Source of the DNA: SBAX01 sp964646605
GTDB lineage: Bacteria; Planctomycetota; Phycisphaerae; UBA1845
DNA: 64,000 bases
Assembly (NCBI GenBank): GCA_964646605.1
Contig: CAZYEX010000012.1
Location: forward strand, 1 to 64,000
Direction of reading: 5' to 3'
Under the pieces are notes generated by a model. The model had not been told where the DNA came from. It worked only from the letters and a program-made list of their open reading frames with translations, and made no database searches. Shown here in pieces: positions 32,262-41,098 of the stretch (positions are counted from its first letter, which is position 1; the number at the start of each line of letters is the position of its first letter). Both the position numbers and the translations under genes were made by a program.

Positions 32262-34646
32262 TTACGTCACGCCGTGCATCATCCGCTTGACGAGCTTCAC
32301 CACGACGAAACAGGCCAGCGAGATCCCCACCAACAACCCGCCGATGAAAGTGAAATAGGAGCCCGGGTCCACGCTCCCATACAGCTCGCCCAGCTGACCG
32401 GCTGTGTAATTTCCAAAGAAGATCATCACGTGCCACATGCCCATCATCATCGTGGCGTAGGCCGCGGGGGCGAGTTTGCTGACCATCGACAGGCCGACCG
32501 GCGACAAGCATAGTTCCCCGACGGTACAGAGGATGTAGAACCAGAACAGCCACCACGAACTGACTTTGAACTTCGCTGAATCGACATACAACCTGTTGAG
32601 CGCCTCGCGGAGCCCCGACTCCGCGCCGGCCACCAACAACGACTTGAAGTCGCGGTCACCTAGCTCCATCGTGGAGGTAAGGGTCTTCGTGGCCTCGTCG
32701 TATTTCACGGCGCCCTGCGGGAGTCCGGCGTAGCGCAAGTCGAATCCGGGCGGCGGAGAGTCCAGCTTGACCTGCACGGAGAAGTCCTGGCCCTTCCCGT
32801 CTTTCGCTTTTTTCGATGCCAGGGCCAGCTCGCGCACGCTCTTGAGATAACCCGCCGGCGCCGTCGCCCGCAGGAGACGATCCCGATCGGTGTCCGCCAG
32901 CACGCCGCTCATGTCGAGCCGCTTTTTTGCCGCGTCAAAGAGAATCCGGCCTCCCTGCACCACCTTGGGCTCCTTGTCATCCACCCTGGCGGCGGCGTAC
33001 GTCTCGACTCCCTTTTCATCGTCTAGATCCGGCGCGTCGCGGAACACGACGCGACCCCCGGCATCAGCGATGACACCCGGCGGAAGCGCAGCCAGCGGAG
33101 CGGAACTCGGTTGGGCCTCGTAACGGATCGACCAGGTCATCAGCGCAAAAGCCATCCCCTGCACGAAAATCCCGATGGCCATCTTCGCCGGGGTCGAAAG
33201 CCGAAACCCGACCTTCGGCAGAAAAACCCACAGCCAGGCAAACAACGGCGCCAGCACGAATATGGCCAGCGCGTTGATCGACTGGAACCACTCTGTCGAA
33301 ACGGGATTGAAGGCGCGGCGCATTCCCGCGATCGTAGGGCACCAAACTAGGAGCGCGGCCCCGGCAAGAAGGAAAAACACCGAGATGAGGAGTTTGGCCA
33401 TCGGCCCGAGGTAGGTCGAGGGGGTTGGGAAACACTTCCAAACCCAAGAGATCAACAGGATCACCACCAGAACGACGATCGGTCGCGCCGATTGGAACCA
33501 CCCGGTGGACGCTGGATTCATCCCCTGGAGGACGCGCGCCTGCAGCGTTGGAGCGGCAGGGTCCTCCTGCGCAACCGAACCAGCACTCGATACCGCGGGC
33601 AGCACATCGGCTGCTGGCTGCGACTCAGTGACGTATCGATTCGAGGTCTTGTCGGCGAAGATGCTCATGGCGTTCCCGGCCTGCTCGAATGCACACCAAA
33701 AGAAAATCACGAACACGCCGAGGATGTAGACCACGAGAACCCGATCCCGCAGGGCCATGGAGACCTTTTTGAGGATCATCCAGCCCATGATGCAAGCGAT
33801 ACCGCCGCCGGCGCTATAGGCCCCCGCGTCGTCGTAGGCCAACACGCCGAGCGCGGCCGCCAACACCCACGGAACGATCAGCACCGCCGCGAGCAGCACG
33901 AGCATCAACCCCGGTGCAGACTTCGCCATGGTCGGATATGCCGAGGGCGCCGTGGAGGCTTCCTTTTCGGACATGTAGTGCGGCGTGCCCGCTCGACCGC
34001 CCGTCGCCGGCGCGCTCGGTGCGACGCTGACCGCGGCGAACTCCGTGTCCTCACGGATCCACTTCAAGCCCAGAAGGTAGGTCGCCACGCCGATCAGCAT
34101 CCCCACGCCCGCGGCGGCGAACCCGGCTTTGAATCCCCATTGCGTTCCCGTGCGCAGCTGCGCACAAACCAGCGGCGCGATGAATGCACCCAGGTTCACG
34201 CCCATATAGAAGATCGTGTAGGCACTATCGCGCCGCGAATCGTTGGGTGGATAGAGGCGTCCGACTTGGGTGGCCATGTTCGGCTTGAACAATCCGTTCC
34301 CGCACACGAGCAGCCCCAGGGCGATATAGAAAACCTGTTCGCTGTCCACGGTCATGCAGAACTGCCCAAGCGCCATGGTCAGCGCCCCGAGCACGATCGC
34401 CCATTTGTTGCCGAGGTATTTGTCGGCCAGGAATCCGCCGATCAGCGGCGTGAGGTAGACCAGCCCGGTGAACCACTTGTAGACGCCCGAGGCGCGCTCC
34501 TGAGGCCACTTGAAGTAATTGACCATGTACAGAATGAGCAACGCCCGCATCCCATAGTAGTTGAACCGCTCCCACATCTCCGTGAAGAACAGAACAAACA
34601 ACCCGCGCGGATGTCCCAGGATCGTACGTTGCGTTTGCGTCATCAC
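32262..34646 (-). CDS. POT-family proton-dependent oligopeptide transporter, long form
   Basis: The 794-residue transporter starts with the POT signature region FFTEMWERFNYYGMRALL (about 19-36, with the ExxERFxYY motif), and GNGLFKPNMATQVG follows near 115-130. There are 12 or more predicted membrane helices. Between about residues 508 and 695 lies a soluble, helix-rich insertion absent from ordinary POT proteins (about 450-500 residues). The last helices (LCTVGELCLSPVGLSMV) resume the POT pattern. It should import di- or tripeptides with protons at the inner membrane. It is paired with a second POT gene upstream in the same direction. Confidence 0.88.
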   Translation of the reverse strand: MMTQTQRTILGHPRGLFVLFFTEMWERFNYYGMRALLILYMVNYFKWPQERASGVYKWFTGLVYLTPLIGGFLADKYLGNKWAIVLGALTMALGQFCMTVDSEQVFYIALGLLVCGNGLFKPNMATQVGRLYPPNDSRRDSAYTIFYMGVNLGAFIAPLVCAQLRTGTQWGFKAGFAAAGVGMLIGVATYLLGLKWIREDTEFAAVSVAPSAPATGGRAGTPHYMSEKEASTAPSAYPTMAKSAPGLMLVLLAAVLIVPWVLAAALGVLAYDDAGAYSAGGGIACIMGWMILKKVSMALRDRVLVVYILGVFVIFFWCAFEQAGNAMSIFADKTSNRYVTESQPAADVLPAVSSAGSVAQEDPAAPTLQARVLQGMNPASTGWFQSARPIVVLVVILLISWVWKCFPTPSTYLGPMAKLLISVFFLLAGAALLVWCPTIAGMRRAFNPVSTEWFQSINALAIFVLAPLFAWLWVFLPKVGFRLSTPAKMAIGIFVQGMAFALMTWSIRYEAQPSSAPLAALPPGVIADAGGRVVFRDAPDLDDEKGVETYAAARVDDKEPKVVQGGRILFDAAKKRLDMSGVLADTDRDRLLRATAPAGYLKSVRELALASKKAKDGKGQDFSVQVKLDSPPPGFDLRYAGLPQGAVKYDEATKTLTSTMELGDRDFKSLLVAGAESGLREALNRLYVDSAKFKVSSWWLFWFYILCTVGELCLSPVGLSMVSKLAPAAYATMMMGMWHVMIFFGNYTAGQLGELYGSVDPGSYFTFIGGLLVGISLACFVVVKLVKRMMHGVT

Positions 34647-34735
34647 GGTCTGTTCTCCACCTCTCGAAAACCCCGACGCTCGGTCACCGACGGATGGGCG
34701 TCCCCTATGCTACGGCTTCACCCCTGGTCTGAACT

Positions 34736-34769
34736 CGCCATTCCGAATTCGCAACTCCGCATTCTGCTC
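34736..34769. repeat. heptad array after the second POT stop
   Basis: Five heptads of CCGAATT/CGCAACT/CCGCATT type end directly at the stop codon of the POT gene on the minus strand (34770-34772). They follow the same rule as other arrays: period seven, immediately past a stop. Confidence 0.6.
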
Positions 34770-36710
34770 TCACGCCCCGTAGCGTTTGATGGCCCGGTCA
34801 AGCATGGGCAGGACGGCCAGGATCACCATCGCAACGCCCAGCACCGCGAAGCTCAGGATCACGAACATGTTGGCCGTGGGCTCCAGACCGCTGATGAACC
34901 CCGACAGCTTGTTGCCCACCGCGGTCGAAACGAACCACCCGCCCAGCATCAGCCCCACGAAGCGCTTGGGCGAGAGCTTGGTGACCAGCGACAACCCCAT
35001 CGGCGACAGGAAAAGTTCGCCGACGGTCAAGACCACATAGAACGCCACCAGCCACCAGAGCGCGACCTTGTGCTCTCCATTGCCGCCCGCGTACGCCGCC
35101 CAGGCCATGAGCAGCAGCGCCGCAAACGTAATCAGCATCCCGTACAGGATCTTTCGCGCCGTGCTGACCACCTTGCCCCGCCGAACTCGCCACGTGAAAA
35201 ACGCCACCACCAAAGGAGTCAACGCCACCACGAAAAACGGATTCAAAAAGCTCGTGATCAACTCGGCATTCAGTAGGCTGAGGAAATTCCCCTTGGGCAG
35301 CCGCGCGTCCGAAGCCTTCGCATACACCTTCTTGACCGTCGCATCGGAAACAAGAACGACCGGGTATTTCACCGCGCCCTCTTCGCGAACCAGCACCACC
35401 TCGCGCAGCGCCTTGGCTGTCTCCGGCACCTTCACCCGCGTCGTTTCCACGCCGTGCTCATCCTTGGTCGTCTCCACCTTGATCTGGTCGGCGGGGAAGA
35501 CCTCGGCCGTCAGGAACTTCCAGTCCGCCACGACCGGGTCGTCGGGCGCCGCGGCCTTGATCTGGGGATGTTTTTGTTGCAGTTCGCCCAGCGCCGTTTC
35601 GCTGAGCCGCCGCGCCCCGAACATCGCTTCGACTTGCGGCTCGACCACCACCAGCGCCTCTTCGGGCGGGCGCGGAAGACTCGGGTCGGCATTGACGAAA
35701 TACGAGGGCATCGCCTCCTGGCAATAATACTTCTCCACCGCGTCGGGCACCCATTCGCCCTGACGATTGGCCCGTCCCTCGGTAAACAGCGTCATCACCC
35801 CACCGCTGAGGTGCAGGATCATGAAGAACGCCCCGCCCGCAAGGTACACCGGCAAGAGCGCCGCCAAGCCGGGCTTCTCCTCCGGCGAAGCGCGAAAGAC
35901 GAGCGTCAAAAAATAGAACAAGATCGGAATCATGCCCACCAGAAACGCAAACGTGATCGGCCCCAAGCTGTTCTTGATGGCGGGAACCTCGTTGCCGACG
36001 AAGTAGCCGATCGCTCCAAAGACGGCCGCGGGCAGCAGAATCGTGAGCACCACCTGTCCGAACCCCGCGTCGCGGGCATCGATCTGCGGCTTGCGGTCCG
36101 CGGGGCCCAACTTCTTCCAGTTGAGACTCAGGTTGGTCACGCCGATGAGCAGCCCCACGCCCGCGCCGACGAACGCGGTGTTGTAGCTCCATTCATTCCG
36201 AAGCGGCGCGGAAAGCAACGCCGAAAGCGAAGCCCCGATGTTGATGCCCATGTAGAAGATGTTGAACCCCGTGTCTCGTTTGGGATCGCCCGGCGCATAG
36301 AGGTTGCCCACCATCGCCGTGATGTTGGGCTTGAACAGCCCGTTGCCCAGGCAGATCAAAACCAGCCCCGCATAGAACGACGGATAGCTCCGCACTCCCA
36401 GCGCGAAAAACCCGGTGGCCATGAACAGTCCGCCGATGAGCACCGCCAGCCGATAGCCCAGATACCGGTCGGCGATCATCCCCCCGAGGAACGGCGTGAA
36501 GTACACAAAGGCCATGTACGTCCCGTAGACTTCCGTCCCGTGCGCCACCGACATCCCCAGCCCGCCACGCTCCGTGTCGATCGCGTAGAGCAGAAGGATC
36601 CCCAGCATCAGATAGAAGGCCAGCCGCTCCCACATCTCCGTAAAAAAAAGCGGGACCAAGCCCTTGGGATGGCGGGAAGACTCGACCTTGCCTTGCGTCA
36701 ACATGCGCAC
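34770..36710 (-). CDS. POT-family proton-dependent oligopeptide transporter
   Basis: The 646-residue protein opens with FFTEMWERLAFYLMLGILLLY (about 22-42; motif ExxERLxFY) and has GNGLFKPNITAMVGNLY near 117-133. A soluble segment of about 180 residues (roughly 300-480) interrupts the membrane domain, and TVGELFLSPMGLSLVTKLSP lies in the last third. It is related to its downstream neighbour but clearly diverged. Both are probably peptide/proton symporters, possibly with different substrates. An ATG two codons downstream is an alternative start. Confidence 0.9.
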   Translation of the reverse strand: MRMLTQGKVESSRHPKGLVPLFFTEMWERLAFYLMLGILLLYAIDTERGGLGMSVAHGTEVYGTYMAFVYFTPFLGGMIADRYLGYRLAVLIGGLFMATGFFALGVRSYPSFYAGLVLICLGNGLFKPNITAMVGNLYAPGDPKRDTGFNIFYMGINIGASLSALLSAPLRNEWSYNTAFVGAGVGLLIGVTNLSLNWKKLGPADRKPQIDARDAGFGQVVLTILLPAAVFGAIGYFVGNEVPAIKNSLGPITFAFLVGMIPILFYFLTLVFRASPEEKPGLAALLPVYLAGGAFFMILHLSGGVMTLFTEGRANRQGEWVPDAVEKYYCQEAMPSYFVNADPSLPRPPEEALVVVEPQVEAMFGARRLSETALGELQQKHPQIKAAAPDDPVVADWKFLTAEVFPADQIKVETTKDEHGVETTRVKVPETAKALREVVLVREEGAVKYPVVLVSDATVKKVYAKASDARLPKGNFLSLLNAELITSFLNPFFVVALTPLVVAFFTWRVRRGKVVSTARKILYGMLITFAALLLMAWAAYAGGNGEHKVALWWLVAFYVVLTVGELFLSPMGLSLVTKLSPKRFVGLMLGGWFVSTAVGNKLSGFISGLEPTANMFVILSFAVLGVAMVILAVLPMLDRAIKRYGA

Positions 36711-36899
36711 AAACTCCTATGTCGCCCGTCGCGGCATGATCGCGATCCAAAAATGGAGACCCTAAGGTTCACTCGACTCACGTCGGCGATAGAATCTCCT
36801 GCCCGTACGGCTTCGCTCCAGCGTAACCCAAGCGGGAGTCGGCGGAAAGAGTTGTTCCGGATCGCCTAGGTTAACAGGCCATCGGTCGAAAGGACCATC

Positions 36900-37802
36900 G
36901 TGCCCGAACTGCCCGAAGCGGAGACCATCGCCCGTCAGCTACACGCCCGGCTTGCGGGACGCAGGCTCGGGGAGGTCACGGTCTGCCGTGCGGAGATCGT
37001 GCATGGCGACCGTCGGCCGCTGGGCGAGGTTCTGACCGGCCGTACCGTGCAGCGCGTCTGGCGGCGGGCCAAACGCGTCGTCGTCGATCTCGACGGCGAC
37101 CTCCGACTCGTTTTCCGACTCGGAATGACCGGGAGCATCGTCGTGTGTCCGATCGCCGCACCCGTCGAAAAGCATACCCATCTGCGGATCGGCATTGAGT
37201 GCAGCCTAGAACCCCTCTCCCCCGCTGGGGAAGAGGGTCGGGTGAGGGGGTTTCATGACGCACGCATCGGCGAGACCTCGTCGGAGCTTCGCTTTCGAGA
37301 CCCGCGCCGCTTCGGCGGAGTGTGGTGCGATGGGCGCGACGCCGACGAGGGGCTGGGCGACATCGGGTTGGAACCGTTGGAGGCAACAGCGCGGCAGTTT
37401 CGCGTAGTTCTGAGCCGCCGACGGCAGATCAAGGCCCTGCTCATGGACCAATCGGCGATCGCGGGCCTGGGCAACATCTACTGTGACGAGTCGCTGCACG
37501 CCGCCGGCATCCATCCCCTGCACCGCGCCGATCGCCTCGACCATGAGGCCGCGTTGCGATTGCTCCGCGCCATCCGCCGAATTCTCCGCCGTGCGATCCG
37601 CATGAACGGCTCGACGCTCATGGACTACCGCGACGCCGCCGGCCGCGAGGGCTCCTTCCAAAAACTCCACCGCGTCTACCAGCGCCACGGCCAACCTTGC
37701 CGCACCTGTGGCACCCCCATCCGCCGCATCCTCGCCGCGGGCCGCTCCACCTTCCTCTGCCCCAAGTGCCAACCGAAAAAACAGAAACGCAGAAACAAGT
37801 AG
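36900..37802 (+). CDS. mutM: formamidopyrimidine-DNA glycosylase with repeat-encoded insertion
   Basis: This 300-residue protein starts MPELPEAETI (Pro1 nucleophile, Glu2). It has GLGNIYCDESLHAAGIHP and a C-terminal zinc finger CRTC...CPKC, all typical of MutM/Fpg, which excises 8-oxoguanine. Between HTHLRIGIE (residue 99) and ELRFRDPRRFGG (from 128) about 27 residues are inserted, encoded by a dispersed palindromic repeat plus flanking bases that keep the frame. Family members pass directly between these blocks. The insertion falls in a loop of the N-terminal beta domain, so activity may survive. The GTG start at 36900 is required for Pro1. Confidence 0.9.
   Translation: MPELPEAETIARQLHARLAGRRLGEVTVCRAEIVHGDRRPLGEVLTGRTVQRVWRRAKRVVVDLDGDLRLVFRLGMTGSIVVCPIAAPVEKHTHLRIGIECSLEPLSPAGEEGRVRGFHDARIGETSSELRFRDPRRFGGVWCDGRDADEGLGDIGLEPLEATARQFRVVLSRRRQIKALLMDQSAIAGLGNIYCDESLHAAGIHPLHRADRLDHEAALRLLRAIRRILRRAIRMNGSTLMDYRDAAGREGSFQKLHRVYQRHGQPCRTCGTPIRRILAAGRSTFLCPKCQPKKQKRRNK
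37210..37253 (+). repeat. CCCCTCTCCC-type palindromic repeat inside mutM
   Basis: The unit begins CCCCTCTCCC and ends GGTGAGGGGG with a GGGGAAGAGGG middle, the common layout of an intergenic palindromic repeat found in many GC-rich bacteria. Here it sits inside the mutM coding sequence without breaking the frame. Its translation (PLSPAGEEGRVRG) is unlike any part of the glycosylase family. Confidence 0.75.
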
Positions 37803-38127
37803 CGTAACCCCTCGTGGGTGCCAACGTGGCGGCACTCCTTGTGGATGACGAGTTCGTTGTTGCGAGAGTTCCATCTCCCATCCTTGGCAAGGTCAGGTGA
37901 CGGGTAGTGGCACCAGGCACGAACGCCCTTCTCGTCCGAGTCGGCGTAAAGTGGGGCTGCGGAGAGTTCAGTGTCCGTTAGGCGTGGTTTGGTGTGTACC
38001 CGGTAGGATTGCAGCGACAATTACAAGTGGCTTTGTTTTGCAAATTTTTATTTTTCTCGTTTTGCGCGGATTTTGGGTAGATGCCATGTGGTGGCACTTG
38101 CGGAAGGGACGGAAGAAATTGTCGATT

Positions 38128-38495
38128 GAAGGACGAAGACTGAAGACGGAAGTTTGAAGACTGAAGGGGATAGAGCGAGGAAGGGCGAGTGGCGCGGTAC
38201 GAGTCACGAATTGCCAATGACCAATGACCCGGAGTCGCGGCTTCTCCGTTTGCGATCCGCTCTCCACCGTCGGGCATCCGTCATGCCCATTCACTATGAG
38301 CGACTCATCCGTTCACCAACGCCGCTCCTTTACAGTCGCGGTTCTGAACTCCGCTGTCCGCGATCCGGCCTACGTTCGGTATATGTTAGCATGGGGCGGG
38401 GGGAAGTCAAGGGGCGGTCCCAGATTTTAGATTGGCGATCCTTGACCCTGCGCGTAAAGGACAGGTTGTCGAATGTCGATTACGAATTACCGAGG
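38128..38495. repeat. three heptad arrays (GAAGNNN, CCAATGA, GTCGAAT types)
   Basis: The arrays at 38128-38168 (GAAGGAC, GAAGACT and similar, six units), 38207-38227 (CGAATTG, CCAATGA twice) and 38468-38495 (GTCGAAT, GTCGATT, ACGAATT, ACCGAGG) all keep a seven-base period with different sequences. They lie between convergent mutM and the RCC1-repeat gene. Confidence 0.6.
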
Positions 38496-38522
38496 GCCAA
38501 GTACCGCTGGATCCGAGCTGGG

Positions 38523-38559
38523 AGCGGCTCCCCTTTACGCGAGGCGTCAAGGGCCAGCG
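38523..38559 (-). repeat. 37-bp repeat flanking the RCC1 gene, left copy
   Basis: This stretch is the reverse complement, with one mismatch in 37 bases, of 40977-41013 on the other side of the RCC1-repeat gene. A degenerate third copy lies at 38440-38464 in the opposite orientation. The core reads CCCTTGACGC-TCGCGTAAAGGGG. Confidence 0.8.
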
Positions 38560-38568
38560 ACCGGACTC

Positions 38569-40893
38569 TCACGGTTCGATCACTCTAGGCGCGCCAGCGC
38601 CGCGGAAGGCAAGTTTCGCGCCCGTGAGCAGCAGTAGGGTCAAGATCGTCAACCCCCATTCGCTTACTGCCGGAATGGCGGCGGGCGTGCAGTCCAATTC
38701 CGAACAAGTCCCATCCTTTACCCACTCGCAAGTCGGGCAGTCGCACGCCGTTTGAATGAGGCGGTCCGTGCAGGCGTCGAAGGGATCGTGGCTACAGCAC
38801 GCGCCGATGACTGCAGGACATACCACGTCCACGCAGGCCGCACCTTGGGTCCAGGCATGCTGCGTTCCAGAACACGCGCTTAAGGGTAGGTCCTCCGCGC
38901 AGCTCCCGGAGAGCAAGTCGCAGCACGCACCTGTGACGGCCCTGCACTGCGCGTCCACGCAGGCCGCGCCCTCGGTCCACGCCTGATGCGTTCCTGAACA
39001 CTGGCTGGCCCCGACATCCCCGACGCACGTTCCGGAGAGCAGCTCACAACAGGCACCGCTCCTTTCTCTGATGGCCAGACCGTGACGCACGCCCGCGGCC
39101 ACGGCGATGAAATCGCCGTGGGGCGGCACCTCGTTCTCACATGGCACAAAGTCAACAAATGGCTCCATACATCCCCACGCCACGATGGACCTGTCGGTTT
39201 TGAGACCGAGGTTGTAATTCCCGCAGGCGTCCACCGCCATGAAATCAGCGTTCGGCATCGGGACGGTACACTGCCCGAAGTCGAAGGGATCGCCACATCC
39301 CCACGCCACGATGGACCCGTCGGCTTTGAGGCCCAGACTGTGAAACTGGCCCCCGGCGACGGCGATGAAACCGGCATTGGGTGCGGGAACGTTGCTCTGC
39401 CCGAATCCGTTCGAGCCCCATGCTACGATCGACCCGTTGGCTTTGAGACCGAGACTGTGATCCCAACCCGCGGCCACGGCGACGAAATCCGTGTTCGGCG
39501 CGGGGACGGGGATCTGGCCCAAATTGTTCCACGCTACGATCGATCCGTTGGCTCTGAGCCCAAGACGGTGGTACCAACCCGCGGCCACGGCGACGAAATC
39601 CGTGTTCGGCGCGGGTACGTTGCTTAGCCCCGGCCACTTGACGATGGACCCGTCGGCCTTAAGCCCCAGGCTGAAATCGAAGCCCGCGGCGATACCGACG
39701 AAATCGGTGTTTGGTTCTGGGACCTCTAAGTGATCGCTGAAGGGGAACCATCCCCACTGCACGATGGACCCGTCGGCCTTGAGTCCCAGACTTTGAAACC
39801 CGCCGGCGATGGCGACGAAACCGGTATTAGCGGCGGGAACGTTGGTCTCACCATAGGTGCTGCCTCCCCACGCCACGACGGATCCGTCGGCCTGGAGTCC
39901 AACACCATGAGAATACCCCGCAGCGATGCCAATGAAATCTGCATTGGGCGCGGGGACGCTGGTTTTCCCGACGTAGTTGTCTCCCCACCCAATGATGGAA
40001 CCGTCGGACTTTAAGCCTAGACTGTGGTGCGAGTCTGCGGCCACGGCGACGAATCCCGTATTGGGCGCGGGGACGTTGGTTTGACCTTCGTCGTTGTATC
40101 CCCACGCGACGATGGCGCCGTCGGCCTTGAGGCCCAGACTGTGGTACCCACCTGCGGCAACGGCGATGAAACCCGTGTTGGGTGCTGGGACGCTTGTCTG
40201 ACCGTAGTCGTTCCGCCCCCACGCCACGATGGACCCGTCGGCTTTCAGACCCAGGCTGTGGTACTCGCCTGCGGCGACGGCGATGAAACCCGTATTGGGC
40301 GCGGGGACGTTGCATTGCCCGTAATTGGTGCCCGGACCACTACATCCCCACGCCACGATGGACCCGTTGGCCTTCAGACCCAGGCTGTGCCAGCCGTCCG
40401 CAGCGACGGCGACGAAGCCCGTATTGGGCGCGGGGAGCTTGCATAGCCCGTAATCGTTGTCCGGATCACTACATCCCCACGCCACGATGGACCCGTCGGC
40501 CTTGAGACCCAGACTGTGCTGCGAGCCTGCGGCGATGCCGATGAAATCGGCACTGGGCGCGGGAACGTTCGTTTGACCTCCGCTATTGCCTCCCCACGCC
40601 ACGATGGACCCGACGGCTTTCAGGCCCAGACTGTGGTGGTAGCCCGCGGCGACCGCCACGAACCCGCCGGAAAGGTCGACGCCGACGACCCGCTCTCCCC
40701 ACCCGACGATCGCGCCTTGAGGTGGATCGGCGACGGCGATCCACGCTGGACTCATTACCGCCCAGAGGCCGGTCAAGGTGACGAGGCAGACGCGTTCGAT
40801 GCTTCGGCTCGCGTGGTTTCCGGTACGTCGATTCGGCGGATGCAAGTCGGCCCCCTTTCCACGACCGAAAAAGATAAGACGTGATTGTACCAT
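38569..40893 (-). CDS. RCC1/BLIP-II-like repeat surface protein with IPTL-CTERM-like tail
   Basis: The product is about 774 residues from the ATG at 40893. It has a signal peptide and then thirteen repeats of about 40-45 residues built on HSLGLKADGSIVAWG with linkers such as NVPAPNTGFVAVAAG; these form RCC1-type beta-propeller blades. A Cys-rich region follows (GACCDLLSGSC and GTQHAWTQGAAC, two to three copies). The tail is IPAVSEWG, a hydrophobic helix and a short basic end, matching IPTL-CTERM-type sorting signals. It is probably a surface adhesin-like or binding protein; the ligand is unknown. A GTG at 40917 is another possible start. Inverted 37-bp repeats flank it. Confidence 0.85.
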   Translation of the reverse strand: MVQSRLIFFGRGKGADLHPPNRRTGNHASRSIERVCLVTLTGLWAVMSPAWIAVADPPQGAIVGWGERVVGVDLSGGFVAVAAGYHHSLGLKAVGSIVAWGGNSGGQTNVPAPSADFIGIAAGSQHSLGLKADGSIVAWGCSDPDNDYGLCKLPAPNTGFVAVAADGWHSLGLKANGSIVAWGCSGPGTNYGQCNVPAPNTGFIAVAAGEYHSLGLKADGSIVAWGRNDYGQTSVPAPNTGFIAVAAGGYHSLGLKADGAIVAWGYNDEGQTNVPAPNTGFVAVAADSHHSLGLKSDGSIIGWGDNYVGKTSVPAPNADFIGIAAGYSHGVGLQADGSVVAWGGSTYGETNVPAANTGFVAIAGGFQSLGLKADGSIVQWGWFPFSDHLEVPEPNTDFVGIAAGFDFSLGLKADGSIVKWPGLSNVPAPNTDFVAVAAGWYHRLGLRANGSIVAWNNLGQIPVPAPNTDFVAVAAGWDHSLGLKANGSIVAWGSNGFGQSNVPAPNAGFIAVAGGQFHSLGLKADGSIVAWGCGDPFDFGQCTVPMPNADFMAVDACGNYNLGLKTDRSIVAWGCMEPFVDFVPCENEVPPHGDFIAVAAGVRHGLAIRERSGACCELLSGTCVGDVGASQCSGTHQAWTEGAACVDAQCRAVTGACCDLLSGSCAEDLPLSACSGTQHAWTQGAACVDVVCPAVIGACCSHDPFDACTDRLIQTACDCPTCEWVKDGTCSELDCTPAAIPAVSEWGLTILTLLLLTGAKLAFRGAGAPRVIEP

Positions 40894-40976
40894 TGCCCGC
40901 CGGGGCAGCACAAGCACAAATAACTACCCCGCTTGGGCGGTTTCCTTCGTCGGTTCTACGCTTGTCGGTAACCCGT

Positions 40977-41013
40977 CGCTGGCCCTTGACGCTTCGCGTA
41001 AAGGGGAGCCGCT
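40977..41013 (+). repeat. 37-bp repeat flanking the RCC1 gene, right copy
   Basis: It is inverted relative to 38523-38559 with 36 of 37 bases matching. It lies about 85 bases upstream of the RCC1-gene start, while the left copy lies nine bases beyond its stop, so the pair frames the gene closely. Confidence 0.8.
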
Positions 41014-41028
41014 TGGGGCTCGGATAAG

Positions 41029-41055
41029 GCGCCACCCACCAGGGGTGGCGCTACA
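41029..41055. repeat. TGTAGCGCCACCC palindromic repeat, copy C (inverted)
   Basis: Its reverse complement reads TGTAGCGCCACCCCTGGTGG and onward, matching the copies at 25372 and 32177. It lies among other repeats between the RCC1-repeat gene and the soluble histidine kinase. Confidence 0.8.
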
Positions 41056-41098
41056 TCTCGGTCCGCACGGCGGACTCTACCGGGTGCCTTCCTTCGTC

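Larger units (their letters stand above)
37803..38568. other. gene-free interval with several repeats
   Basis: These 766 bases hold no supported gene. They contain a degenerate TAGCG-CACCC repeat right at the mutM stop (from 37800), an AT-rich stretch at about 38030-38100, heptad arrays at 38128-38168, 38207-38227 and 38468-38495, and the 37-base repeat at 38523-38559. Frames of 60-110 codons here mostly translate these repeats. Confidence 0.6.

Noticed and set aside
33492..35276. 594-codon plus-strand open frame across two POT genes
   Set aside because: It runs antisense through the transporter genes and their gap. It is rich in His, Arg and Gln, as expected of a GC-rich shadow frame.
35454..36869. 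471-codon plus-strand open frame opposite the second POT gene
   Set aside because: It is the antisense frame of a clearly conserved transporter, with no membrane helices or motifs of its own.
37897..38157. 86-codon plus-strand frame with a hydrophobic segment after mutM
   Set aside because: The hydrophobic part comes from an AT-rich stretch and the rest translates repeat sequence. There is no ribosome site and no family resemblance.
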